This document shows positions 1 to 8,057 of a stretch of DNA of 26,166 bases, in pieces. Within the stretch, counting starts at the first letter, position 1. The number at the start of each line of letters is the position of its first letter. Source of the DNA: Prevotella sp. (GTDB taxonomy: Bacteria; Bacteroidota; Bacteroidia; Bacteroidales; Bacteroidaceae); assembly GCA_020026195.1 (NCBI GenBank), contig JAHHQW010000035.1, positions 1 to 26,166 of the forward strand, given 5' to 3'. A model generated the notes under the pieces. The model was not told the DNA's origin, searched no databases, and was given only the letters and a program-made list of their open reading frames with translations. Made by a program: the position numbers and the translations under genes.

Positions 1-183
1 CCAAACATGTATTAAACTAATAATTCTACATTAAATACAATTTCCTATACATCTTTCCATAAATTTATCACAATATCTCAAAATAGATACAGAAATGATT
101 AGAAGAAATTCTTCACAAGATAGCTATAAAAATTTTAATACTATATATTGTAGACCTCTGCATGTCTCATTAAAGACAATAAA
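1..183. other. AT-rich intergenic end of window, no gene seen
   Basis: This stretch is strongly AT-rich, has stops in all frames at short spacing and shows no convincing start, RNA gene or repeat. It lies beyond the terminator of the secreted protein gene to its right. Any neighbouring gene would be outside the window. Confidence 0.6.
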
Positions 184-213
184 AAACCGGTCGGAGTCAT
201 TTCCGACCGGTTT
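184..213 (-). terminator. Intrinsic terminator of the secreted FnIII protein gene
   Basis: A perfect 12-bp stem (184-195 pairing with 202-213, core ccggtcgga) with a 6-nt loop. Read on the minus strand it is followed by a run of T. It begins 21 nt after the stop codon at 235, the expected place for the terminator of that gene. The stem is flanked by A on one side, so it works best for the minus strand. Confidence 0.9.
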
Positions 214-234
214 GATTATTTATGTGTTATTGGA

Positions 235-2409
235 TTAATAAACCAATTTCACTGTCTGCTTGCCAACCTTTACAAGATAAGCACCTTCATTTGTCAAGCC
301 GATAACAACGTTAGTGTTACCTGTTCTATCAGCTGCGATAAACTTACCGTCTACGCTGTAAACCTCAACATCTTCGCCTGCAGGATTGTTTACATGTATT
401 GCATTGCCTTCTACAGCTACAAATGCATGTTCCTTAATAGAGTTCTGGATGTCTGTATGTTCAGCAACACCTACCTTACGATAATCGCTGTATACACCTT
501 CCTTGATTTCACCATTTTCTGTACTTCTTACACCTGCAACCTTATGCCATATTTCTTCGCCCTTTGCTCTAGACGGAACTTCGATATCAATAGAAAGGCC
601 GTCTAAGTAATAACGTTCGTAGCAGAAAGGTTCATTGTAAACATCACCAACCTTAGCATTCTGGATAATACGAAGATCATCGATAAACATCAAAGCGGGA
701 ACACGTGTAACGAATATACCTACGATAGTACGTTCTGTACCTGTTGTGAAGTTGAATTCGTAATTTTCCCAACTACCTGACAATTCCTGATACTGCATTT
801 CCTTCTGAACATAATCACCTACAGCTTCATCGTATGTAAATACTGCTACGGCAGCTTTCGGGTAATAAATGCCCTGCATAGGATTACCGTTTTCATCTGT
901 CCAACCTTCAAGATCCTTACCTTCTGCAGCAAGACTGAGCTGAACTGTGAACTTACCACCATCTTTACCTAACTGAAGTTCCGGAGACTGGATGCTACCC
1001 ATAGGCTCCAATGATGTAGAAATATTAAAGAATGCATCAACAGCTACATAACCCTTACAAGGTGTGTACTGGCTTGCCATCCAACCTGCCTGTGCGAAAT
1101 CGCTACCGATAGAATAACTTGTGTAGTGTCCAGGATAAGCATCGTTAATAGAAGCAGGATCTGCAACAGGGTCAAATGTAGGTTCGTTACCTTCAAACTT
1201 AACGTTATCCATATTTTCGTCTGTTACGTATACCGGACCGTCTTCCTTAACTGTACGTTTGTAAGCTGCATAGTAATTGTAAACTTCAGCAGCAGGAACC
1301 TTATTCCAAGAAGCTGTATAAATACCTTCATTATTTATACTTGTTTCTGTCAGCTGAGGAGCTTCAAGGTCAAATACTCTGATAGGGAATGACTTACGTG
1401 AAACATTTCCACTAGCGTCTACTGCACTTACTGTATAATAATAAATTGCACCAGACTCAACGCCACTAATCTCAACAGATGTACCCTTTACATCTTTCAT
1501 TTCAAGAACAGGAACCTCTGTTTCGCCTTCAATAGTGAAAACATCAACATTATAAGAAACTGCATTTTCTACTGCATTCCAATTTGCTGTAAAGCTTGTA
1601 CCTTTATACTGGCTGTGAGGTAATGCTACCGGACGTGCTATAACAGGTTTAACCTGATAAATCTTCAAGTTATCGATATACAATTCAGCAGAAGCGCCTT
1701 CTGTAAAGTCTGTAGATGAAGCGATGTTAAAGATAGAAGAAGGACCTGTACCTTCCAATGTAACAGTATAAGTCTGCCACTGGTCTGTAACAACTGCTTC
1801 AACGATTCCGCCACCTGTATTACCCCAGTTTGCTGACATATTGTTTGTCTCTGCAAATTCTACCCAGAAACGAGGAACTTCCTGACCTTCTTTAGTACGT
1901 GCATCAAACTGTAAGTAAATAACGCGGTCGTTACCTGAACAGTCAAGCATCGGAGTGTTCAAACGAGCGAAATTGTAAGTCTGATCTACAGCACGCATAT
2001 AAGCCATACCGCCTGCACTATAAACATACTCACATCCCCATTTAGGAATATTAGTATAGCCTTCCTTCATATTCTGCCATACGTGCTCACATTCCTCACG
2101 GTCATACCACAGAGGAGTACTTAAATCAGGTGCACCATATGATCCGGCAGTCAAATTTGCGAAATCTTCCTCAAGAAGATAAATAGGAGTTTTATTGTCT
2201 TTAACAGCTGTATAGCGACCTTCAACAGGTTTAGATACATTTACAGAAAGGATTCCACCCTTTGCATTTTTCATTGCTTCAACAGAAGTTGCTGCATTAA
2301 CTTTTGAAACGCTGCCACGACCCAATACAGGATTCTGCGCACTTACATTCAAAGCGAGCAGCATGCCACATCCTAGCAGCAAAGATTTTTTTGATAAAGA
2401 TTTTTTCAT
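235..2409 (-). CDS. Secreted multidomain protein: jelly-roll, fibronectin III and C-terminal sorting domain
   Basis: A 724-residue exported protein of unknown substrate. The start is the ATG at 2409: it gives a clean signal peptide (MKKSLSKK, hydrophobic LLLGCGMLLALNV, cleavage after SAQ) and lies about 50 nt after a good promoter. An upstream in-frame ATG at 2526 would precede that promoter. Visible parts: a beta-rich, jelly-roll-like region at about 75-255, ending in the pattern AELYIDNLKIYQV; a fibronectin type III-like domain at 256-348; a second FnIII start at 349-385; a second jelly-roll-like block at about 395-585, ending LMFIDDLRIIQN; then a FnIII-like strand region (EIWHKVAGVRS) at 615-648. 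The last 75 residues (VEVYSVDGKFIA, then GAYLVKVGKQTVKLVY) resemble a type IX secretion type A sorting domain, which would direct the protein to the cell surface. It is transcribed alone. It may be an adhesin or glycan-binding protein; no catalytic motif was recognised. Confidence 0.75.
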   Translation of the reverse strand: MKKSLSKKSLLLGCGMLLALNVSAQNPVLGRGSVSKVNAATSVEAMKNAKGGILSVNVSKPVEGRYTAVKDNKTPIYLLEEDFANLTAGSYGAPDLSTPLWYDREECEHVWQNMKEGYTNIPKWGCEYVYSAGGMAYMRAVDQTYNFARLNTPMLDCSGNDRVIYLQFDARTKEGQEVPRFWVEFAETNNMSANWGNTGGGIVEAVVTDQWQTYTVTLEGTGPSSIFNIASSTDFTEGASAELYIDNLKIYQVKPVIARPVALPHSQYKGTSFTANWNAVENAVSYNVDVFTIEGETEVPVLEMKDVKGTSVEISGVESGAIYYYTVSAVDASGNVSRKSFPIRVFDLEAPQLTETSINNEGIYTASWNKVPAAEVYNYYAAYKRTVKEDGPVYVTDENMDNVKFEGNEPTFDPVADPASINDAYPGHYTSYSIGSDFAQAGWMASQYTPCKGYVAVDAFFNISTSLEPMGSIQSPELQLGKDGGKFTVQLSLAAEGKDLEGWTDENGNPMQGIYYPKAAVAVFTYDEAVGDYVQKEMQYQELSGSWENYEFNFTTGTERTIVGIFVTRVPALMFIDDLRIIQNAKVGDVYNEPFCYERYYLDGLSIDIEVPSRAKGEEIWHKVAGVRSTENGEIKEGVYSDYRKVGVAEHTDIQNSIKEHAFVAVEGNAIHVNNPAGEDVEVYSVDGKFIAADRTGNTNVVIGLTNEGAYLVKVGKQTVKLVY

Positions 2410-2465
2410 AATAATATTTTTTAAAGTTGTTATTGTATCACAATATTTTTTCATATTAGACGGTG

Positions 2466-2496
2466 CGAATATATACAATTTTTGAATACGCGTCAA
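2466..2496 (-). promoter_or_regulatory. Bacteroidota-type promoter for the secreted FnIII protein gene
   Basis: On the minus strand, TTG(AC) at 2496-2494 is followed after 20 nt by TATATTCG at 2473-2466. This is close to the phylum consensus TTTG, 19-21 nt, TAnnTTTG, with one mismatch in the -7 box. The predicted start of transcription leaves a leader of about 50 nt before the ATG at 2409. Confidence 0.65.
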
Positions 2497-2683
2497 GCAT
2501 TTAGACGAAATTTTTAATAAAAACATATACTTTTTTCAAAAAAGTACTCATAAAAGTTACTTTTTTGCATAAAAACAGCACAAATATTAATATTAACAGA
2601 CATAAACAATAGGAATCCTTATGCAAAACATATTTTTATATTAATCATAACAAATAATAAATTATTCGCACTTAGCATAAAAA
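2497..2683. other. AT-rich intergenic region, nothing recognised
   Basis: This stretch separates the promoter of the secreted protein gene from the terminator of the leucine gene run. It is very AT-rich and contains poly-A/T runs. I see no open reading frame, repeat or hairpin of note. Confidence 0.5.
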
Positions 2684-2719
2684 AATACACAAAAAGACAA
2701 CGAAACCTTTTTGTGTATT
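2684..2719 (-). terminator. Intrinsic terminator of the leuC-to-TPR gene run
   Basis: A perfect 13-bp stem (2684-2696 with 2707-2719, core tacacaaaaag) with a 10-nt loop, followed on the minus strand by TTTTT. It lies about 45 nt after the TPR protein stop and is the first terminator downstream of dnaB, so it marks the end of the whole minus-strand run. Confidence 0.85.
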
Positions 2720-2763
2720 AGAAATAGTATTTAAACTATGTCAGACCGATAGATACCGGATTA

Positions 2764-3438
2764 TTATTTATTTCTACATTTGGCATAATATTCCCTTAAC
2801 GAAGCCTTGGGTACTCCTACCCTCACCAAAATATCAAGGAAACTCTTTGCCTCACGTTTACGTCCCATTTTTATCAGGACATCAGCACGCTGAAGTATAT
2901 AGTCACTATTATCTTCATCACGCTTCATGGCTTCGGCATAATCCAGTTCTGCCAGTTCATACATCTCCATACTCTTTTCTATGTCAGCACGTGCTGCATA
3001 CACTTCGGCACTGTCGGGAAAATCAGATGTCATTCTGTTAAGGATGTCTATTGCATCAGTATTTCTTCCCTCACGCTGGTTAAGGACTGCCAGTCCGAGC
3101 TGAGCACCATAATTGCCAGGAACTATCGCAAGCAGACGCTCATAGTCAGCTCTGGCAAATGTATATCTGCGCATACGCATATTCACATAAGCTCTGTAGA
3201 AGAGTGCTGCCAGATTATTAGGCTCATGTTTAAGTACTATGTCATATTCAAACTTAGCATATTCCCATTGTCCTAACTGCACATTAACACCCGCCTTCTT
3301 AAGATGAAGATCAGCAGAATCAGGAGCAAATTCTATTTGTTCCTTCAATACTTCAAGCGAATCCTTAAGATCTTGTTTTGTCTGTGCCGATACAGCCATT
3401 GATAAAACAACAGATGCCAATAAAAATATTCTTCGCAT
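2764..3438 (-). CDS. Exported tetratricopeptide repeat protein
   Basis: A 224-residue protein with a signal peptide (MRRIFLLASVVLSMAVSAQ) and a mature part built almost wholly of TPR-like helix pairs. Recognisable repeat signatures include residues 46-79 (LHLKKAGVNVQLGQWEYAKF), 80-113, 114-147 and 149-182, with the usual small residue-Y-A pattern at helix turns. It has no enzymatic motif and probably acts as a periplasmic scaffold or protein-protein contact surface. Its ATG overlaps the leuB stop by one base (TAATG), so it is the last gene of the leucine run and probably translationally coupled to leuB, although a periplasmic TPR protein has no obvious role in leucine synthesis. A strong terminator follows. 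The lack of a cysteine at the signal cleavage site argues against a lipoprotein. Confidence 0.8.
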   Translation of the reverse strand: MRRIFLLASVVLSMAVSAQTKQDLKDSLEVLKEQIEFAPDSADLHLKKAGVNVQLGQWEYAKFEYDIVLKHEPNNLAALFYRAYVNMRMRRYTFARADYERLLAIVPGNYGAQLGLAVLNQREGRNTDAIDILNRMTSDFPDSAEVYAARADIEKSMEMYELAELDYAEAMKRDEDNSDYILQRADVLIKMGRKREAKSFLDILVRVGVPKASLREYYAKCRNK

Positions 3439-4502
3439 TATTTTTCGTTCTTAATACGGTTTACAATCCACTCTCCCACTTCATCGGTGCCATAAGCACG
3501 CATACCCGGAGTCTGAATTTCTGCCGTACGAATATTATTGTCAATAGATTCCCTTACCGCCTTGTTCACCAATTCAGCCTCATCTTTAAGTCCTAAATGT
3601 TCGAGCATCATAGATGCAGAAAGAATTTCAGCCAGCGGATTAACGATATTCTTACCAGCTGCCTCAGGCCATGAACCATGAACAGGTTCGAACACAGGTG
3701 TCTTTTCTCCAATAGAAGCTGAAGGCAGCAGTCCCATAGAACCAGTTATGCAGCTTGCCTCATCGGTAAGAATATCTCCAAACGTATTCTCGGTAACTAT
3801 TACGTCAAAATGACGAGGTTCGCTTACCATACGCATCGAGCAGTTATCCACAAACATATAATCAACTGTTACGTCAGGATAATCTTTTTCCATCTCCCTG
3901 CATATCTGGCGCCACAGACGACTAGAATCTAATATGTTTGCTTTATCAACCATTGTAAGATGCTTCCTGCGTCTGCGGGCATAATCGAAACCTACTTTAA
4001 GGATACGTTCTATTTCATTACGTGTATATATATCGGTATCATATGCCATGTCGTTATCACGATAACGTCTTCCAAAATACATACCTCCCGTAAGTTCGCG
4101 TATACATACGAAATCAACACCACGCACTACTTCATCTTTAAGTGGTGATGCATGCAGCATACTCTCAACTGCCTTTATGGGACGAATGTTGGCATAAAGT
4201 CCCAGCTGCTTACGCATTGCAAGAAGTCCCTGTTCTGGACGAACCTTAGCAGTAGGATCATTATCGAAAGCCGGATCACCGACGGCAGCGTAGAGCACTG
4301 CATCATTGTCACAGCAAATCTTAAACGTATCTTCAGGAAAAGGACTGCCTACTTCTCTGATTGCATGAGCACCACAGAGTGCATAATTATATTTTATATC
4401 GTGACCGAACTTCTCTGCCACAGCCGTTGTCACAGCCACAGCCTGCGCCATAATCTCGGGACCTATACCATCACCTGGTAATACTGCAATATTCAGTTTC
4501 AT
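3438..4502 (-). CDS. leuB: 3-isopropylmalate dehydrogenase
   Basis: A 354-residue cytoplasmic enzyme that oxidises and decarboxylates (2R,3S)-3-isopropylmalate to 2-oxoisocaproate with NAD+, the third committed step of leucine synthesis. Family marks are all present: the N-terminal LPGDGIGPEI (8-17), RELTGGMYFG (135-144) with the substrate-binding arginine and the tyrosine, the catalytic lysine in MVDKANIL (K187), the metal-binding aspartates in TFGDILTDEAS (D243, D247), and FEPVHGSWPEAAGKN (271-285) for the coenzyme. The length matches the usual 350-360 residues. It lies 4 nt downstream of the LeuA-like synthase, and its stop codon overlaps the start of the TPR gene. Homoisocitrate and tartrate dehydrogenases are relatives, but the leucine gene neighbourhood settles the assignment. 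Confidence 0.96.
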   Translation of the reverse strand: MKLNIAVLPGDGIGPEIMAQAVAVTTAVAEKFGHDIKYNYALCGAHAIREVGSPFPEDTFKICCDNDAVLYAAVGDPAFDNDPTAKVRPEQGLLAMRKQLGLYANIRPIKAVESMLHASPLKDEVVRGVDFVCIRELTGGMYFGRRYRDNDMAYDTDIYTRNEIERILKVGFDYARRRRKHLTMVDKANILDSSRLWRQICREMEKDYPDVTVDYMFVDNCSMRMVSEPRHFDVIVTENTFGDILTDEASCITGSMGLLPSASIGEKTPVFEPVHGSWPEAAGKNIVNPLAEILSASMMLEHLGLKDEAELVNKAVRESIDNNIRTAEIQTPGMRAYGTDEVGEWIVNRIKNEK

Positions 4503-4506
4503 AATT

Positions 4507-6093
4507 CTACTCCTTTTCTTTTAAGTTATCACATTCTTTTTCGTAGATGTTAAGCATCTTTATAGTAGCCTTTATGGCTGACTCTGTCTGATCGGCTGCC
4601 AATCCACGCGACTTTATTATCTTTGTTCCGTAACGCCACGTGATTATAGTCTGCACAAGTGCATCCGTACGTCCGCCTGGCGGAATGAACAATGAGTAAT
4701 TGTCTAACAGCGGGAATGTACGTCCGAACTCTCTGTCATAGATTTTACGTAACGTATTTACAAAAGCATCAAACTGACCGTCACCGGTAGACGAAGCCTC
4801 ATATACCTTACCTCCTATCATAACTTTTACTTTGGCAAGCGGCGTACAGTTGAACGCCAATGATATCTCAAAGTCTATAAGCTTAACCTTCTTTTCCCCA
4901 TGTATATTATGTTTCAGCACATCGCTAACGATATAAGGAAGGTCGTCCTGTGTCACAATCTCTTTACGGTCGCCTAGTTCGGTAATACGTTTCGAAACAC
5001 GCTGCGTCTGTTCCGGCGTAAGTTCAAGACCAAGTTCTTCAAGGTTCTTTAATATATTTGCACTGCCGCTCGTCTTTCCAAGAGCATACTGACGCTTACG
5101 TCCGAAACGTTCCGGATCAAGTTCGTTATAATACAGCGCATCTTTTCTGTCACCATCAGCATGCACTCCTGCCACCTGAGTAAACACATGGGCACCCACG
5201 ATAGGCTGGTTAGGAGCCACATGTATTCCAGAATAACTTGCTACCATAGAACTAACCTTGCCGAGAAGATTCTCGTTGATACTGGTCTGTGCATGGAATT
5301 GGTCTTTAAGAATTACCTGCACACTTGCCAGCGGTGCATTACCACATCGTTCTCCCAGTCCGTTTACAGTTACATGAATACCTTTTGCACCACTGAGCAC
5401 AGCCGCCAGCGAGTTACTTACCGCAAGGTCATAATCATTATGCGCATGAAAGTCAAAATGGCATCCGGGATATCGTTTTACCATCTTACGGAAGAACTCT
5501 ATTACCTGAAGCGGGTTTAGTATTCCTAATGTATCAGGAAGCATGAATCTTCTGATATTATATTCTCTCAAGGCATCCATAAGCTGATAAACATACTCAG
5601 GAGAATCCTTCATTCCGTTACTCCAGTCCTCAAGATATACATTAACGTCAAAGCCTTTCTTCAAAGCATATTTTACAGTATTTCTAATATCCTCTATATG
5701 CTCCTCTGCCGTTTTGTGCAACTGCTGCGTACAATGCCTCAGCGACCCCTTGGTAAGAAGGTTTATTACTTTACCTCCGCATTCCTCAATCCAGTCCACC
5801 GACAGTTTACCATCTACGAATCCCAGTACTTCTACCTTACGCAGCATATCATGACGCCGTGCATAATTGCATATCATCTTAACCGCTTCCTTTTCTCCAT
5901 CTGAGATTCTTGCCGAAGACACCTCTATGCGGTCTACATTAATATAATGCAGAAGCATACGGGCAATCATCAGTTTCTCATGAGGAAGAAACGATACGCC
6001 GATAGTTTGTTCGCCATCACGCATTGTAGTGTCCATTATTTCAATGAACGGTTCTATTCTGCGATAAGGCTTTACAGGTTCTTCTTTTCCCAT
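4507..6093 (-). CDS. LeuA-like synthase (2-isopropylmalate / citramalate synthase family)
   Basis: A 528-residue DRE-TIM metallolyase that condenses acetyl-CoA with a 2-oxoacid. Visible: DTTMRDGEQ (21-29) with the metal-binding aspartate and substrate arginine; HAHND (216-220), the two metal-ligand histidines; NGLGERCGNAPL (244-255); GVHADGDRKDAL (309-320); and a C-terminal regulatory LeuA_dimer domain from about 415, with the signature STGDGQFDAF, the part that binds the feedback inhibitor in this family. The first loop reads SFLPHEKL and is followed by EVSSARISDGE. This differs from typical LeuA (EAGFP) and places it in the second, divergent LeuA-like subgroup that sits in leu operons of Bacteroidota. 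Substrate choice (2-oxoisovalerate, making 2-isopropylmalate, or pyruvate, making citramalate for isoleucine) cannot be read from the sequence. Its start overlaps leuD by 22 nt, indicating translational coupling. Confidence 0.85.
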   Translation of the reverse strand: MGKEEPVKPYRRIEPFIEIMDTTMRDGEQTIGVSFLPHEKLMIARMLLHYINVDRIEVSSARISDGEKEAVKMICNYARRHDMLRKVEVLGFVDGKLSVDWIEECGGKVINLLTKGSLRHCTQQLHKTAEEHIEDIRNTVKYALKKGFDVNVYLEDWSNGMKDSPEYVYQLMDALREYNIRRFMLPDTLGILNPLQVIEFFRKMVKRYPGCHFDFHAHNDYDLAVSNSLAAVLSGAKGIHVTVNGLGERCGNAPLASVQVILKDQFHAQTSINENLLGKVSSMVASYSGIHVAPNQPIVGAHVFTQVAGVHADGDRKDALYYNELDPERFGRKRQYALGKTSGSANILKNLEELGLELTPEQTQRVSKRITELGDRKEIVTQDDLPYIVSDVLKHNIHGEKKVKLIDFEISLAFNCTPLAKVKVMIGGKVYEASSTGDGQFDAFVNTLRKIYDREFGRTFPLLDNYSLFIPPGGRTDALVQTIITWRYGTKIIKSRGLAADQTESAIKATIKMLNIYEKECDNLKEKE

Positions 6094-6662
6094 TTTTCTA
6101 TATCAGTTTTTGTCCCGACAAGATAATCCACATCATCGAGACCGTTGATAAGACAATATTTCTTATATCTGTCAATATCGAAATGAGCCTTCTCTCCAGT
6201 AGACATATTACATACCGTCTGTTCAGGAAGATTCACCTCCACGAGAGTTTCGGGGTTTTCTTTTATACACTGTCCGAGACGATTCACGAAATCCTCGCTG
6301 ACCTCTGCCGGCAGTATAAAATTATTAAGTTCGTTACCCTTATGTATATCTGCAAATTTGCAGCTTATCACTACTTTTATGCCATATCCGGCTATTGCCC
6401 ATGCTGCATGTTCGCGACTTGAGCCTGTACCGAAATTCTTTCCAGTAACAAGTATACTGCCATGATAAATAGGATTATTCAGTACAAAGTCCTTACGCTC
6501 ATTACCATCAGCATCGTATCGGCGGTCATAGAGAAGTACATCACCGAAGCCATCCTTGCTTACCGTCTTCATAAATCTTGCCGGAACAAGCTGGTCGGTA
6601 TCTATATCATCAATCATCAGAGGTATACACGTATCCCTTACAATCTCTATCTTTCGTTTCAT
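6072..6662 (-). CDS. leuD: 3-isopropylmalate dehydratase small subunit
   Basis: A 196-residue swivel-domain subunit which, with LeuC, isomerises 2-isopropylmalate to 3-isopropylmalate. Diagnostic motifs are IDDIDTDQLVPARFMK (17-32) and GKNFGTGSSREHAAWA (74-89), the substrate-recognition loop of the aconitase superfamily. The length is normal for bacterial LeuD (about 195-200). The start ATG shares four bases with the leuC stop (ATGA). Its 3' end overlaps the LeuA-like synthase gene by 22 nt, so the three genes are one translational block. No oddities were seen. Confidence 0.96.
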   Translation of the reverse strand: MKRKIEIVRDTCIPLMIDDIDTDQLVPARFMKTVSKDGFGDVLLYDRRYDADGNERKDFVLNNPIYHGSILVTGKNFGTGSSREHAAWAIAGYGIKVVISCKFADIHKGNELNNFILPAEVSEDFVNRLGQCIKENPETLVEVNLPEQTVCNMSTGEKAHFDIDRYKKYCLINGLDDVDYLVGTKTDIEKWEKKNL

Positions 6663-8032
6663 AACACTCCTCCTTTCTTTATCTTACGCGGGTCTGTAAC
6701 GCATCCTGTGATTGCAGCTGCTGCCGCTACATAAGGCGAAGCAAGCAGAGTGCGTGCCCCCTTTCCCTGACGTCCTTCAAAGTTTCGATTTGAAGTAGAT
6801 ACGCAGTATCTTTGTGCCGGCACCTTATCATCATTCATTGCAAGACAAGCCGAGCAGCCAGGTTTTCTTATTTCAAAACCAGCTTCCTCTATGGTCTGCG
6901 CTATTCCCTGTTCGTACAATTCACGACGTACTTTCCATGAACCAGGTACAAGCCATGCAGTTACCGACGGATGTTTATGATGTCCCTTTACTAACTGGGC
7001 AAACTCTCTGAAATCTTCAGTACGTCCGTTAGTACACGAGCCCATAAATACATACTGTATAGGAAGTCCTTCAAGACTCATTCCTTCTTCAAATCCCATG
7101 TATTCTAAGGATTTGAGCGGCGTCTTTCCAATTGTTCCATTAACGGGAATGTTCATTGCTGGCGTAGTACCATAAGATATTCTCGGTGTTACTTCACTGA
7201 CATCAAATACATATTTCTTATCGAACACTGCATCATCATCAGTTCTTAACTGTTTCCATTCCTCCACGGCAGCATCCCATTCTTTACCTTTAGGAGCATA
7301 CTCGCTGTTTTTCAGATAATCAAACGTTATTTCATCGGGAGCAATCATTGCACCTCTCGCTCCCATCTCTACCGACATATTACAAATTGTAAATCGTCCT
7401 GCCATCGACATTGAGTCTATTGCCTCGCCTGCATATTCTACGAAGTATCCTGTAGCTCCGGTAGTTGAATATTTCTGTAATAAGGCAAGAGAGATGTCTT
7501 TTGCAGTAACCATCGGACCAGGTTTACCCTTTAGGATTATGCACATTCTAAGAGGTTTCTTAAGCAGAATGCACTGGGATGCAAGTACCATCTCAACTTC
7601 CGACGTACCTATTCCGAATGAGAGTGCTCCTACAGCTCCGTGTGTAGTAGTATGCGAGTCACCGCACAGGATTGTCATTCCCGGAAGTGAAAGTCCCTTT
7701 TCAGGACCAACGACATGTATTATCCCGTTATCATCAGTTCCCGGAGCAAAATATTTAAGTCCGAATTCTTTTGCATTAGCCTCAAGGGTATCTACCTGCA
7801 TTATCGACACGGGGTCGGTCATATCCTTTTCAGTGGTAGATATATTATGATCTGGAATGCATACTATCTTTCCTGGTCTGAAACATCTGAGATTTCTTTT
7901 ACGCAATCCTTCAAAAGCCTGAGGTGTCGTCACCTCGTGACAGTAGAGACGGTCGGCATAAATCTGACCTGTACCGCCTTCTAACTGTTTAACCAGATGT
8001 TTTTCCCATATTTTATCAAGTAATGTTTTCAT
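6659..8032 (-). CDS. leuC: 3-isopropylmalate dehydratase large subunit
   Basis: A 457-residue [4Fe-4S] subunit of isopropylmalate isomerase, aconitase superfamily. The three cluster cysteines are C333 (in MGSCTNGR) and C393 and C396 (in PGCSACL). The substrate-site motifs LCGDSHTTTHGAVGA (122-136) and SNRNFEGRQG (414-423) are intact. The start chosen is the ATG at 8032 (MKTLLDKIWEKH), which aligns with the normal LeuC N-terminus. A possible start at 8077 would add 15 residues of no family likeness and run into the end of dnaB. With this start the gap to dnaB is 25 nt, and I see no promoter in it. LeuC and LeuD overlap by 4 nt and act as a heterodimer. Confidence 0.95.
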   Translation of the reverse strand: MKTLLDKIWEKHLVKQLEGGTGQIYADRLYCHEVTTPQAFEGLRKRNLRCFRPGKIVCIPDHNISTTEKDMTDPVSIMQVDTLEANAKEFGLKYFAPGTDDNGIIHVVGPEKGLSLPGMTILCGDSHTTTHGAVGALSFGIGTSEVEMVLASQCILLKKPLRMCIILKGKPGPMVTAKDISLALLQKYSTTGATGYFVEYAGEAIDSMSMAGRFTICNMSVEMGARGAMIAPDEITFDYLKNSEYAPKGKEWDAAVEEWKQLRTDDDAVFDKKYVFDVSEVTPRISYGTTPAMNIPVNGTIGKTPLKSLEYMGFEEGMSLEGLPIQYVFMGSCTNGRTEDFREFAQLVKGHHKHPSVTAWLVPGSWKVRRELYEQGIAQTIEEAGFEIRKPGCSACLAMNDDKVPAQRYCVSTSNRNFEGRQGKGARTLLASPYVAAAAAITGCVTDPRKIKKGGVL

Positions 8033-8057
8033 AATTATTAGATTTAAGCTGCGCTCT

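Noticed and set aside
2410..2526. Upstream ATG giving a 39-residue extension of the secreted FnIII protein
   Set aside because: It lies before the predicted promoter (2466-2496) and would bury the signal peptide in the chain; the ATG at 2409 gives a normal signal sequence.
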